A stretch of 64,000 bases of DNA from Candidatus Litorirhabdus singularis (GCF_026262625.1 NZ_SHNN01000004.1:186001-250000); one strand, 5' to 3'. Positions 44,621 to 53,164 are shown, numbered from the stretch's first letter. Numbers and translations: made by a program. The notes: generated by a model from the letters alone, not told the origin.

Positions 44621-46464
44621 CGCCACGTTTGCCTATTACTATTGCCTCGCTGCTACTGACTTTGTTGGCGCTGGCATCATGCAGCACGCAGCCCTACACA
44701 ACTTCATGCCCTGAGGGAGGCGTTGCTGCTGGTCTGCCGCAGTGTCCGCCGATGGGGGCGGTGGCAGATGTTGAGATAGACGAGCAGTATGCTCTGCGTA
44801 ACTTTTATCATCCGCAAAAGGGTGAGCAGGACCTGATAGAACTCAGCAAGCAAGTCGATCTTCCCAGGTTACCAGCGCGTGGCAAAATTCTGGGTACCTC
44901 GGCGGAGGCCGCGTTGGATTCACTGGCAGCCAAGCTCTGGATGATTGAGCATGCCGAGCACACCATCGACATGATGTACTACATCTATAAGAACGATCTG
45001 ATTGGTCTGGGACTGATGGGTGCGTTGTGTGATGCGGTGGTGCGTGGTGTTGATGTGCGTTTTATGGTGGATTCCATAGGCTCTATATCGCTGCCGCGGT
45101 CGAGTCTACGCGCTCTGGCGACTTGTGCTGAAGAAGCCGGTTTTATGCGTAATGCGGCTGGCGAACTGACCACGCGTCGGGCCAGGTTGCAGGTAGTGGT
45201 GTTCAACCCGCTGTCCAAACTACTGGCTAATGCTAACCGCCGCTCGCATGACAAATTAATCATTGTCGACGGCATGTTCCCCGACAAAGCCGCGCTTATC
45301 ACCGGCGGGCGCAATATTTCTGTGGATTACTATGGTGTCGATAAAAACGGAGCGCCCAATGCTGACACCTACCGAGATACCGAAATTTTGTTACGCGATG
45401 GGGCTGTGCAGGGCGAGGGTGAGTTGGGATTAGGTGAGCTTACTGAGCATTACTTTACCGTGTTGTTTCTGTTCAAGGACAATGCCTATCAGAAACCGCT
45501 GAAGACTGAGCAGGCGCGTTCTATCTATCGTCGTGAAAGAGCAACCGCGCAGGCAAGCCTGGCGCGTTTAAAAGCGTTGCCTGCGATGCAGCAGCATATG
45601 GCGCATATGCCTACCTTCATGACTACAGGGTTGGCCGAAGCCAAGGTGCTACTGGCTCATGAGCTGGCCAACCTTACCGATAGCAAGCCTGTGTCTAATG
45701 CCACCGGTAATATATCCAATAATCCTAATTCTATTGTGTATGTATTACAGCAAATTGGTGAGATCAAGCCGCAGCGCGAGCAGGTGCGCTATGTCTCTCC
45801 CTACTTGTTTCTGGCTCGTTACGAGGGCAAGGGTGGCGAGGTATTGTTGGACGAGGCTGAAAATACGTTGGCCTGGCTGAACGCAAATCCGGGTGCCACT
45901 CTGGAAATTGTTACCAACTCGATTCTGACCTCCGACAATTTTTCCGCGCAGTCCATCATTGATATGGAGACGGCCCCACGTTTGCTGCTGGACGAAGAGA
46001 CTCGAGCGGCTTGGTTGGCGGCAAAGGAATCTGGTTCTGATTTGCCTGAACTTGTCACCAGCCAGCGCTGGCTTGAGCAAGTCAACAACCCGCGTATTCG
46101 TATCTACCAGACCGGCGGCATTGACTCAGTGCTGTTGCCGGGTGGCACGGTACATTACGGAAAAATGCACGCCAAATACGTGGTCGGTACGAGCCTGGCC
46201 TTTGTCGGTACCTCCAACTTCGATTATCGATCGCGCTTGTTCAACAACGAAATGGGTTACTTCTTCCAAAGTCCGCAGTTGATCGACGCGTTGAATGTTG
46301 AATTTGATGACCTTAAGGCCACCTCTTATCTGTGGGGTACGCCCGAATGGTTCGCGATGCGCCAGCAGGTCATGCAGCTTTCGGGGGTAAAAGGTTCCTC
46401 CTCACGCAAGCAGCGCGGCATCTACCGGATGTTAAAGAGCCTGGGTCTGGACTGGTTGTTTTAA
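44617..46464 (+). CDS. Phospholipase D family protein (cardiolipin synthase-like)
   Basis: 615 residues with an N-terminal lipoprotein-type signal (LLLTLLALASCS, lipidated Cys near residue 22). It has two PLD phosphohydrolase motifs. The first, SHDKLIIVD, is complete. In the second, HAKYVVGTSLAFVGTSNFD, the Asp of HxKx4D is replaced by Thr. Activity may be altered but is not ruled out. PLD-family members make cardiolipin or cleave phosphodiesters. It is translationally coupled to the preceding exonuclease/phosphatase-like gene. Confidence 0.87.
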   Translation: MTPRLPITIASLLLTLLALASCSTQPYTTSCPEGGVAAGLPQCPPMGAVADVEIDEQYALRNFYHPQKGEQDLIELSKQVDLPRLPARGKILGTSAEAALDSLAAKLWMIEHAEHTIDMMYYIYKNDLIGLGLMGALCDAVVRGVDVRFMVDSIGSISLPRSSLRALATCAEEAGFMRNAAGELTTRRARLQVVVFNPLSKLLANANRRSHDKLIIVDGMFPDKAALITGGRNISVDYYGVDKNGAPNADTYRDTEILLRDGAVQGEGELGLGELTEHYFTVLFLFKDNAYQKPLKTEQARSIYRRERATAQASLARLKALPAMQQHMAHMPTFMTTGLAEAKVLLAHELANLTDSKPVSNATGNISNNPNSIVYVLQQIGEIKPQREQVRYVSPYLFLARYEGKGGEVLLDEAENTLAWLNANPGATLEIVTNSILTSDNFSAQSIIDMETAPRLLLDEETRAAWLAAKESGSDLPELVTSQRWLEQVNNPRIRIYQTGGIDSVLLPGGTVHYGKMHAKYVVGTSLAFVGTSNFDYRSRLFNNEMGYFFQSPQLIDALNVEFDDLKATSYLWGTPEWFAMRQQVMQLSGVKGSSSRKQRGIYRMLKSLGLDWLF

Positions 46465-46506
46465 CGGCAAACGGCAGGGCAATCCTGTCGTCGCCGCTAG
46501 TACCGG

Positions 46507-47142
46507 TCAGCCAAAAGCTTTGGCTTCAACCTCTAGTAATGGAGACACGGAAGCGTGTGCCTTAACCCGCTCGACCAGTGCGGCCATTTTGGGCCAGCGC
46601 GCTGTATCAATGGTATAGCCAGCGTAGCCGGCGTTGACGAAGGGGGAGGCGAGTGCCAGATCGGCCACGCCGAATTCCTCAAACAAAAAGCCGTCTGCAG
46701 GCACTTCACTTTCCAGGTAGTCGAGCATGGGAGGCAGTTTCTTGTCGACTATTTTACTCACAGCCTCCTCGTCTACTTCTTGCTTGAACACCATCGGGCG
46801 CATAAAACGGTGAAAAAATATGGACGCAGCCGATTCAGCCAGCGCACTGCCGCCGTATTCTTCAAACCAGTCGGCGCGGGCGCGCTGGTTTATGTCGCTG
46901 GGGTACACCGGATTCTGCGGGTAGGCGGCCTCCAGATAACGGCAGATAACCTTGGAATCCGATATATTCAGGTCGCCATCGACCAGCGCAGGAATTTTCT
47001 GTAACGGGCTGACCCTGGCCAGCTCCTCGTCGCCAGACCAAGGCATGGAGGGTATGTGCTCGTAGGGCAAATCCTTCAGGGCCAGAACCGCCATGACTTT
47101 GCGAACAAATGGTGAGGCGTTGGCGCCATATAACTTGATCAT
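46507..47142 (-). CDS. Glutathione S-transferase family protein
   Basis: 211 residues from ATG 47142, where MIKLYGANASPFVRKVM gives the normal GST N-terminus; the longer open frame is not expected. The thioredoxin-like domain (1-80) contains the N-terminal Ser of ASPFVRK and the DSKVICRYLE glutathione-binding segment. The helical C-terminal domain includes LDYLESEVP and FGVADLALASPF. The substrate is unknown. A CCTTATAAGG palindrome at 47175-47184 probably forms part of its promoter. Confidence 0.9.
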   Translation of the reverse strand: MIKLYGANASPFVRKVMAVLALKDLPYEHIPSMPWSGDEELARVSPLQKIPALVDGDLNISDSKVICRYLEAAYPQNPVYPSDINQRARADWFEEYGGSALAESAASIFFHRFMRPMVFKQEVDEEAVSKIVDKKLPPMLDYLESEVPADGFLFEEFGVADLALASPFVNAGYAGYTIDTARWPKMAALVERVKAHASVSPLLEVEAKAFG

Positions 47143-47332
47143 AATACTCTCGCTGGATAGATGATTGGAGCTAGCCTTATAAGGTAGAGCGCTCGCCGGA
47201 AAGTATACTGTTACTGGCACTTTCTATGACAGTACTTTTTGTCGCAACCCTTTACAGCGGTGGTTGATCTTCGGCCAGCTTGGTGCTGTGATAGCTGGCT
47301 GATAGCCGAGCAATGTGACGTAAGGATGTTCT

Positions 47333-48466
47333 ATGCGAACAGGCAACTATATGCCCCACCCGGGATTGACCTTACTGGTAGTGCTGGCCGTAGGAGTGTG
47401 CTGGCTACCTGTCGTATCGGGTTTGGCTGAGGCTTGGACCACTGGCTCTATTTATAGCGTCAGTGCTATCTATGCGACTTCTCGCGGTATCAATGCCTTG
47501 GTTTCAGTATTGCAAGGCACGACTATCGATTTCCCCATGGTCAATATTGCACTGGGCGAAGTGTTAGACCCGGTCAATGATCTGATAGAGCGTTTTTCTG
47601 GTGTGGTTACCCTGGCCCTGGGGGCCCTGATTCTGCAGAAAATTATGCTACAGGTAGTCTCTGCTACAGCCTTCAATCTAGCCGTCAGCGGGCTTGGATT
47701 ATTGACCATCGCAGCGTCGGCGATGCAGCGACCAAGTTTTACCAGTGTGCTGCTGCGACTTTTTCTGCTGACCGTATTCGTGAGGTTGTCGCTAAGCCTG
47801 GTATTTATATTAACGGCTTCTCTGGACTCAGTGTTGTTGGAGCCGACCGACACTGCTAGTCACGTGCAGATGCAGGACTACCAGAACAGCTTGCGTGGTT
47901 TGAACATGATGGTAAGCAGCAAGCCGCCACTGCAAAAGGATAGCGACCGCTTATTGGATCGACTGAGTAAGCTGAGTAAGAGTAAGCGTGATTACCAGAG
48001 TCAGTTAGCTCAGCTGCACCTCGATATCACCTTTATGGAGAGTACTGTTTCCGTATTGAAAAGTCGGCGCAGCCTCTTTGGTGTCGAGTCTGCGGCAGAG
48101 CAGTCTGCCAACGCAGAGCTTAATGAATTGCGACTGCAGGCGGAAGAATTTTCGAGCTCTATTGGGCTGATTGATGATGAGGCAGCGGCGGTTTTTCAGC
48201 AGATGGATAAGGCAGGTTTAAGCGAAAATCCTGGCGCTTGGACGGCAGCAGACATCGGTAAATTGTTTGCCTGGAAGGAGCTGGTGAACGCACAATTGGA
48301 GTCAATGGAGGACAGCTTAAGTGGTTTTGTTGATAGCGCTATGACGCTGTTGGTTTCCATCGTACTGAAAAGCATTCTGCTGCCGCTATTGTTCTTTTAC
48401 CTGCTGTGGTGGGGTAGCAAAGCCATATGGCGCTATGAACACATCTTGCGAACGAAACTGCCTTAG
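47333..48466 (+). CDS. Membrane protein with a large coiled-coil segment, unknown
   Basis: 377 residues from ATG 47333 with AAGGA seven bases ahead. Helices occur near 12-32, 90-105, 115-135, 140-165 and 340-365. Residues 195-325 form a charged, heptad-like coiled-coil region (LLDRLSKLSKSKRDYQSQLAQL). I do not recognise the family. The layout suggests a soluble coiled-coil loop held by membrane helices. The end HILRTKLP is basic. It is 195 bases upstream of the small heat-shock gene. Confidence 0.7.
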   Translation: MRTGNYMPHPGLTLLVVLAVGVCWLPVVSGLAEAWTTGSIYSVSAIYATSRGINALVSVLQGTTIDFPMVNIALGEVLDPVNDLIERFSGVVTLALGALILQKIMLQVVSATAFNLAVSGLGLLTIAASAMQRPSFTSVLLRLFLLTVFVRLSLSLVFILTASLDSVLLEPTDTASHVQMQDYQNSLRGLNMMVSSKPPLQKDSDRLLDRLSKLSKSKRDYQSQLAQLHLDITFMESTVSVLKSRRSLFGVESAAEQSANAELNELRLQAEEFSSSIGLIDDEAAAVFQQMDKAGLSENPGAWTAADIGKLFAWKELVNAQLESMEDSLSGFVDSAMTLLVSIVLKSILLPLLFFYLLWWGSKAIWRYEHILRTKLP

Positions 48467-48546
48467 TCTACCCGGGAAAATTCGTATTACTGCTACCTGC
48501 TGTATTCCCCACGGTAGCAAGTGTTCGCGCAGAAAATCTACATGAC

Positions 48547-48576
48547 CCCTTGAAATAAAGCTTTTCGCCCACAGAT
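48547..48576 (+). promoter_or_regulatory. Sigma32-like heat-shock promoter of the hsp20 gene
   Basis: A CCCTTGAAAT element (48547-48556) matches the sigma32 -35 CTTGAAA. A C-rich -10-like GCCCACAGATA starts at 48567 after an 11-12 base spacer, as in groE and ibp promoters. It would give a leader of about 80 bases in front of the hsp20 gene. Confidence 0.7.
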
Positions 48577-48582
48577 AAGTCT

Positions 48583-48660
48583 ATGTCGCAGCAGGTCTCT
48601 CTGAGAGTGCTGTTGGCTTTACGTTGTCTTTTTTATGTTGCTTCTTATGGAGAATATAGT
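48583..48660 (+). ncRNA. ROSE-type RNA thermometer in the hsp20 5' leader
   Basis: A first hairpin is formed by CAGCA...TGCTG with an inner CTCTC/GAGAG stem (48589-48612). The second (48635-48657) sequesters the Shine-Dalgarno GGAG (48649-48652). C44-G49, U43-G50, U42-A51 and C41-G52 pair around a UUAU loop. G40 is bulged, and U39-A53, U38-A54, G37-U55, U36-A56 and A35-U57 follow (numbers are the last two digits of 486xx). The bulged G in UUGCU opposite the Shine-Dalgarno is the hallmark of ROSE elements. It should melt at higher temperature and allow translation. Confidence 0.85.
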
Positions 48661-49134
48661 ATGAACTCAATTGATTTAACCCCCCTTTATCGTAGTAGTG
48701 TTGGTTTTGACCGTTTGGCAAATATGTTGGATAACGCGTCGCGTTCGGAAACTTCTGCTGCCACCTTTCCGCCCTACAATATCGAAATACTGGACGACAA
48801 CCGCTACGCTGTAACACTAGCCGTCGCTGGTTTCTCAGACGCTGAAATTGATATTCAGGTAGAGCGCGGCGTGCTGTTAATTCGTGGCGAGAAGGAAAAA
48901 TCGGGCGAGAGAAAATTCTTGCATCAGGGCATTGCTAACCGCACCTTTGAACGCAAGTTTAATCTTGCCGACCATGTCAACGTGACCGCTGCAGATCTTT
49001 GCGATGGGCTGCTGACGATCAGTCTGCTCAAAGAAATACCCGAGGCTATGAAGCCGCAGAAGATTGCGATTAATGGCGCGGCCAAGTCCAGCGATGTGCT
49101 GGAACATCAGGTAAGCGATAGCAAGGCTGCCTGA
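48661..49134 (+). CDS. Small heat-shock protein, Hsp20/IbpA family
   Basis: 157 residues. The N-terminus MNSIDLTPLYRSSVGFDRLANMLD is characteristic of IbpA/IbpB. The alpha-crystallin domain (about 38-130) contains YNIEILDDNRYAVTLAVAGF, the RGEKE strand and ANRTFERKFNLADHVNV. The C-terminal IxI-like motif is not clearly present. It acts as an ATP-independent holdase. Regulation appears dual: a sigma32-like promoter and a ROSE thermometer that covers the GGAG site. An ORF start 78 bases upstream is inside the leader and is not real. Confidence 0.93.
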   Translation: MNSIDLTPLYRSSVGFDRLANMLDNASRSETSAATFPPYNIEILDDNRYAVTLAVAGFSDAEIDIQVERGVLLIRGEKEKSGERKFLHQGIANRTFERKFNLADHVNVTAADLCDGLLTISLLKEIPEAMKPQKIAINGAAKSSDVLEHQVSDSKAA

Positions 49135-49145
49135 TTCTCCTCTGT

Positions 49146-49169
49146 GCTGCTGCGCCTGGGCGCAGCAGC
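49146..49169 (+). terminator. Long hairpin after hsp20
   Basis: A perfect 10-bp stem (GCTGCTGCGC with GCGCAGCAGC) and CTGG loop lie 12 bases after the hsp20 stop. No T-run follows, so it may be an mRNA 3' stabiliser or a rho-assisted terminator. Confidence 0.5.
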
Positions 49170-49199
49170 GAATCAGTGACAGGACTTGTTTTGACTAAG

Positions 49200-49226
49200 C
49201 GGGCGCTCTTGCGCCCGTGGGTCTTT
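49200..49226 (+). terminator. Second hairpin with weak T-tract after hsp20
   Basis: CGGGCGC-TCTT-GCGCCCG (49200-49216) is followed by TGGGTCTTTC. The stem is strong and the T-tract is weak. It is likely the intrinsic terminator of hsp20. Confidence 0.55.
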
Positions 49227-49260
49227 CTAATGAGCAACCGTACGCGGTGCTAGTGCAGGT

Positions 49261-49818
49261 TTAGCTTTTCTTCTGCATCATTTTGGCGATCTTGCCACTC
49301 ATGCTCATGCCGGGTACCTGGCCCAAAAAATCACCCTTGCCCAGCGCTACGCCGTTATCGCGCAGGATGTTGTAGGCCGTGGTGTAGTGAAAGTAGAAGT
49401 TGGGCAGGGCCCAGCCAGTCAGATAGTCGATGCCGCTGAAGCCGAGGGTACCGATCGGTATTTTCATCACGATCTCGCGTGCTTCACTGTCGATATATTG
49501 CTTGGCTTTAATCGTGCGAATAAAAGCCAGCGTATTCTTAATGCGAGTTTGTAGCTCGGCAAAGGTTTCCTCGTCATCCGCAAACACTGGAGATTCCACA
49601 CCTGCCAGGCGCGCACAGCAGCCCTTGGCATGCTCGGTGGCGATTCTGACCTGACTAATCATTGGTAACATGTCTGGTGCAAGTCGTGCATTCAATAGTA
49701 CTGATGGATCGATGCCGCGAGCTTTAGCGTCTTTGGCTGCGGTTTTAAGGATTGCGGCCAGGTTCTTCAGCTGGTGGGTGAATACCGGGGCAGACATTTG
49801 GTACATCAGGTTGCTCAT
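49261..49818 (-). CDS. DUF1993 family protein
   Basis: 185 residues from ATG 49818 (GGAG seven bases upstream). It has the DUF1993 pattern: MYQMSAPVFTHQLKNLAAIL at the N-terminus, LARLAPDMLPMISQVRIATEHAKG in abbreviated form, and the C-terminal LPNFYFHYTTAYNILRDNGV. The family resembles DinB-like four-helix proteins and its function is unknown. It is a single gene, divergent from the methyltransferase-like gene across 118 bases. Confidence 0.87.
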   Translation of the reverse strand: MSNLMYQMSAPVFTHQLKNLAAILKTAAKDAKARGIDPSVLLNARLAPDMLPMISQVRIATEHAKGCCARLAGVESPVFADDEETFAELQTRIKNTLAFIRTIKAKQYIDSEAREIVMKIPIGTLGFSGIDYLTGWALPNFYFHYTTAYNILRDNGVALGKGDFLGQVPGMSMSGKIAKMMQKKS

Positions 49819-49936
49819 GGGCGAACTCCATTGTGGGTGTTGGTCGAGGTTGATTAAGCGCGCGCCATGATAGGGTAGAATGCACTCAGCGGGTAGTAGC
49901 ATCGGTCAGCGATCTTGCCGCGCCAGGAATTTTTCG

Positions 49937-50917
49937 ATGAACGCCACCGATACGTTTGCCGCCATTGGCGACTGCATCTTGAGTAGCACGGCTACCGCGC
50001 TCGAGCAGCAGGCCGCGCTGGTTGAATTTACCGACCTCTGCACGAGCATTGGAGGTGTCCAGCCCGACGTCTGCTTTGACGCCTGGTCCGGTGATTCATT
50101 GCTCAATAGCGGGGTGGCCATTAGCCCGCAGGCAGCGGCTCATTGCGTGGCTGATGTCCGGCGCACGGTGGTGTATATCCGTGGCCTTTACGCTGCTATC
50201 TGCGCGGCGCAGATACGCTTTGCGACGGCGAAGACCGCATTGGACACGGAGGCATCTTCGGCACCAATACCGTTGAGAATACTCTATGCAGGATGCGGGC
50301 CCTACGCGACGTTGCTACTGCCTTTACTGCACCGTTTTGCACCGGGTACTCTGCAAATGGTGCTGCTGGATATTCATGAAGAGTCACTCAATAGCGTGCA
50401 GCAACTGATTGCCAGCGCAGGCTATGCCGAACATGACTTGAGTCTGGTGAGAGCTGACGCCTGTCATTATCAGCACCCAGATCCGCTGCACCTCATTGTG
50501 GTGGAGACCATGCAAAAGGCTTTGGAGCAGGAACCTCAGGTGCCGATTACCCGGCAGCTTGCTCCGCAGTTGGTGGGAGAGGGCGTATTGGTTCCGCAGT
50601 CGATAGATGTGTCTCTGGTATTGCAGCGAGAGGGCGAGTTGAAGAGGCTTGGTGCTTTGTTAAGTCTGGCGGCCAATGTCGACCTTACGTCGGTGCGTGT
50701 GCAGATACCCACTGTTGCCGAACTGCAGCAGTGGCGGGCAGTGTTGCATACTCACATTACTGTATTTGGCGAGCACCAGCTGGGAGTGGGGGAGGCAGAA
50801 ATAACCCTGGCGCGATTGTTCCCGGAGCTGTCACCGCTGGTAGCAGGTCAGTGTTGGGATATCGCTTATAAAACCGGTCCTTACCCTTGTTTTGAAGCGT
50901 GCTTGGTAGGCTCCTGA
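49937..50917 (+). CDS. Class I SAM-dependent methyltransferase-like protein
   Basis: 326 residues from ATG 49937 (AGGA eight bases upstream). Residues near 115-175 form a Rossmann SAM-binding site: ILYAGCGPYATLL (motif I), MVLLDIHEES (motif II acidic) and VRADACHY (motif III). VVETMQKALEQEP resembles the double-E loop of arginine methyltransferases, but I would not assign that function. The first 110 residues are helical. The substrate is unknown. It is convergent with the diguanylate cyclase gene, 33 bases apart. Confidence 0.75.
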   Translation: MNATDTFAAIGDCILSSTATALEQQAALVEFTDLCTSIGGVQPDVCFDAWSGDSLLNSGVAISPQAAAHCVADVRRTVVYIRGLYAAICAAQIRFATAKTALDTEASSAPIPLRILYAGCGPYATLLLPLLHRFAPGTLQMVLLDIHEESLNSVQQLIASAGYAEHDLSLVRADACHYQHPDPLHLIVVETMQKALEQEPQVPITRQLAPQLVGEGVLVPQSIDVSLVLQREGELKRLGALLSLAANVDLTSVRVQIPTVAELQQWRAVLHTHITVFGEHQLGVGEAEITLARLFPELSPLVAGQCWDIAYKTGPYPCFEACLVGS

Positions 50918-50950
50918 TAAGCCTATTGCGGCACCCGGCTTCCCGCAGTA

Positions 50951-51982
50951 TCAGTCTTCGCAGAAAAGTATCTGGTTACGGCCAGAGTTCTTGGCGGTAT
51001 ATAACGCGCGGTCGGCACGTGCCAGCCAGTTCGACCAATCTTCACCTTGGCGCAGCGTTGCGGCCCCCGATGAGAACTCCACGGCTCCGCTGGGGGTTTT
51101 AACCTGTCCCGAGAGCCGCTGATGTAGCCCAGGCAAATAGGCGCGTGCTGTGGTTTCGTTCATGCCGCGTAGGAGCATCACAAATTCTTCGCCGCCCATG
51201 CGATAAAATCCATCGTCGCCACGCTGTGATGAATGCACTGAGCGCACAAATTCTATGAGTACACGGTCGCCGGTCTCATGGCCGTGTTGATCGTTCACTT
51301 CTTTGAAGTTGTCGAGATCAAATACCATGAGGGTGGCGCTGCGTTCGCCGCTGCGGCGACCGGTGGCCAGGTCTTGCAGGTGCTTTTGCATCAGACGACG
51401 GTTACCGGCACCGGTCAGTGGGTCAATGTTGGCCTGTTTTGCCAGTAGCTCTCGTTGTTTTCGAAGTTGGTCTGTGGACAGCTGTGCAAAGCTGGTAATT
51501 AGAATGGCGACGGTCGTCCAGCTGACTTGTTGCAGCAAAGACTCATACAGCTGGGTGGCCGCGGTCAGTACCACAATCACCACAGCATTGAGTGCCAGTG
51601 CCCAACGCCTCGTTTGGGTGAGCGTATTGACCAGTAATACCAGCAGCGCCCAGAGCAGACCATTGTTGCTGACTAGCAGTGAACTTAGCAGTGCGGCGCT
51701 GCAGGTGGTCAGGCCAAATAGTTTAATGGCCAGTGCGCTATGACGCGGGTAGCGGCTCAGCATGAGCACCATAGCTACCATCGACACGATCAGCGTGTTG
51801 ACAGCCGCGCCACCGCTGTCGTCGGTTTGCCAGCGATACACCGCAAAACCGCTGATCACCACGATGGTCACTGAGCTGATCCAAAAAATGATGGACATTT
51901 CCAGACTGCGATCAGACATGGACGGTACATCCTCTGCAGAGTTCACAGAAGTCGAGGTATCTTTCAGAAATTCAGTAGTCAC
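50951..51982 (-). CDS. Membrane-bound diguanylate cyclase
   Basis: 343 residues: a cytoplasmic N-terminal tail, five to six hydrophobic helices (about 28-165) and a GGDEF domain (about 180-340). The signature is GGEEF at 263-267, an active-type variant. The product-inhibition I-site R254-G-D-D257 lies the expected five residues upstream. It makes cyclic di-GMP from two GTP and so influences attachment or motility. The helix region is not a recognised sensor family. Confidence 0.92.
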   Translation of the reverse strand: MTTEFLKDTSTSVNSAEDVPSMSDRSLEMSIIFWISSVTIVVISGFAVYRWQTDDSGGAAVNTLIVSMVAMVLMLSRYPRHSALAIKLFGLTTCSAALLSSLLVSNNGLLWALLVLLVNTLTQTRRWALALNAVVIVVLTAATQLYESLLQQVSWTTVAILITSFAQLSTDQLRKQRELLAKQANIDPLTGAGNRRLMQKHLQDLATGRRSGERSATLMVFDLDNFKEVNDQHGHETGDRVLIEFVRSVHSSQRGDDGFYRMGGEEFVMLLRGMNETTARAYLPGLHQRLSGQVKTPSGAVEFSSGAATLRQGEDWSNWLARADRALYTAKNSGRNQILFCED

Positions 51983-52175
51983 AGGCAGACTCGTTTTGCA
52001 GTTGTTTTTATAGAGTGAGCGGTCGGACTATGACATATAGGTAACAGATGGCCAAGGTGAGTCTTGCTCTGAGTTGCGGGTTCGCCTGCAATAAGTCGTG
52101 CTAGTGCTTTCCGGTTGTCCATCGCTAAGCAAATCACGCTAAACTGGGGTCACCTCCTTACTTGGAATCGACCTC

Positions 52176-52646
52176 ATGAGTCAGCAGTCAACCCCCGCTT
52201 TGCTTCGCCCTGGAAGGGCTTTCGCCCTCTGTTGCTTCACTGCTCTAATGCTGGGCTGTGGCTATGTGCCATTCTCCGGCGGCGAACTGAACGGCACTTT
52301 GACGCCGGCGCCAGCGCAGTGGGGTAGTATCGCTGATGTGAATATTATCGAACTGGAAACCAACCCGACAGAGCCCTATTCAGTGAAATTGTGGATAGTG
52401 GATATGGGGCCCAGCCTTTATGTGCATGCGGGCGCTAATCAAGCCACCTGGGTGGTCAATATTGAGCAAGATCCGAATGTGCGCTTACTGGTGGGTGAAC
52501 TATTGTATGAGCTGCGCGCCGAACGGGTGGCGACCGAGGCAGAGTTCGCCAGTTTCAGCGACCGCTATGAAGAGAAGTATGGCAACCGACCCCGCAACGA
52601 AAACGTGGCCGAGGCGTATTTGTTCCGCTTACAGCCGCGAAACTGA
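52176..52646 (+). CDS. Putative lipoprotein, unknown
   Basis: 156 residues with a lipoprotein signal ending LMLGC (Cys near residue 28). The mature part (SVKLWIVDMGPSLYVHAGA, ATWVVNIEQDPNVRLLVGELLYEL) resembles the split-barrel flavin-binding fold of pyridoxamine-oxidase-like proteins but lacks clear motifs. Function is unknown. The 193-base region upstream (51983-52175) has a CACCTCCTTACTTGG stretch and no good promoter. Confidence 0.65.
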   Translation: MSQQSTPALLRPGRAFALCCFTALMLGCGYVPFSGGELNGTLTPAPAQWGSIADVNIIELETNPTEPYSVKLWIVDMGPSLYVHAGANQATWVVNIEQDPNVRLLVGELLYELRAERVATEAEFASFSDRYEEKYGNRPRNENVAEAYLFRLQPRN

Positions 52647-52659
52647 AGCCCGGTCAGTC

Positions 52660-53016
52660 CTAAAAAGGAATATCGTCGTCGTAGTTGGCGTCTGCCGGCG
52701 GTGGTGCTGAATCATACTCAGGGTAAGACTGATCGTAAGCGTCGTTGGCACTGGCGCTTGTCACCTTCCAGGCTTGAAGATTATTGAAGTACCGCCCGTT
52801 GTACTCGCGGCCGCGAATATCAAAAGTGACCGTCACCTCCTGTCCGGGCTGCAGGCTCTCGAGCAGGCTGATCTTGTCCTGCACAAATTCAAGATTGATC
52901 TCTTGGGGGTACTTGCCGTCTTCGACGATAACCACCATTTCTCGCTTGCGAAAACCGCTGGAAAAGGTTTGTTCGTCTTGAAGGAGTTTGATTTTTCCGG
53001 TCAGTTCGTAGGCCAC
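52660..53016 (-). CDS. DUF3127 family protein with an SSB-like C-terminal tail
   Basis: 118 residues. The N-terminal 85 residues match DUF3127 (YELTGKIKLLQDEQTF, FRKREMVVIVEDGKYPQEI, FDIRGREYNGRYFNNLQAWK), a family with an OB-like strand pattern of unknown function. The remaining 30 residues are Ser/Pro/Tyr/Asp-rich and end DDDIPF, the same acidic tip by which single-stranded DNA-binding proteins recruit repair and replication enzymes. This suggests a DNA-maintenance role (inference). It is convergent with the lipoprotein gene and divergent from the DUF3089 gene. Confidence 0.85.
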   Translation of the reverse strand: MAYELTGKIKLLQDEQTFSSGFRKREMVVIVEDGKYPQEINLEFVQDKISLLESLQPGQEVTVTFDIRGREYNGRYFNNLQAWKVTSASANDAYDQSYPEYDSAPPPADANYDDDIPF

Positions 53017-53052
53017 GCTGTTACACCCTGTTGAATTCGGTTTGTTGTCAGG

Positions 53053-53067
53053 GCGCTAGTCTAGCGC
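53053..53067. promoter_or_regulatory. 15-bp palindrome between divergent DUF3127 and DUF3089 genes
   Basis: GCGCTAG (53053-53059) and CTAGCGC (53061-53067) are exact reverse complements around one base. It lies 37 bases upstream of the DUF3127 start codon and is a candidate operator or short hairpin. Confidence 0.35.
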
Positions 53068-53119
53068 TGCTGGCGGGCACTTGATAGTCGTCCCTTAAAA
53101 TTCCCGTCAGGTGGTTTTC

Positions 53120-53164
53120 CTGACCCTGCAGCCGCTATACTGCTGCGCTTTTATGCAGGGTCAG
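53120..53164. promoter_or_regulatory. Long inverted repeat in the DUF3127/DUF3089 intergenic region
   Basis: CTGACCCTGCA (53120-53130) and its exact complement TGCAGGGTCAG (53154-53164) flank a 23-base loop holding TATACT (53136-53141). A third copy, GCAGGGTCAG, occurs at 53237-53246 inside the DUF3089 gene start. It could be an operator bracketing a -10 element or an RNA hairpin. The rest of the 209-base gap shows nothing else. Confidence 0.4.
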
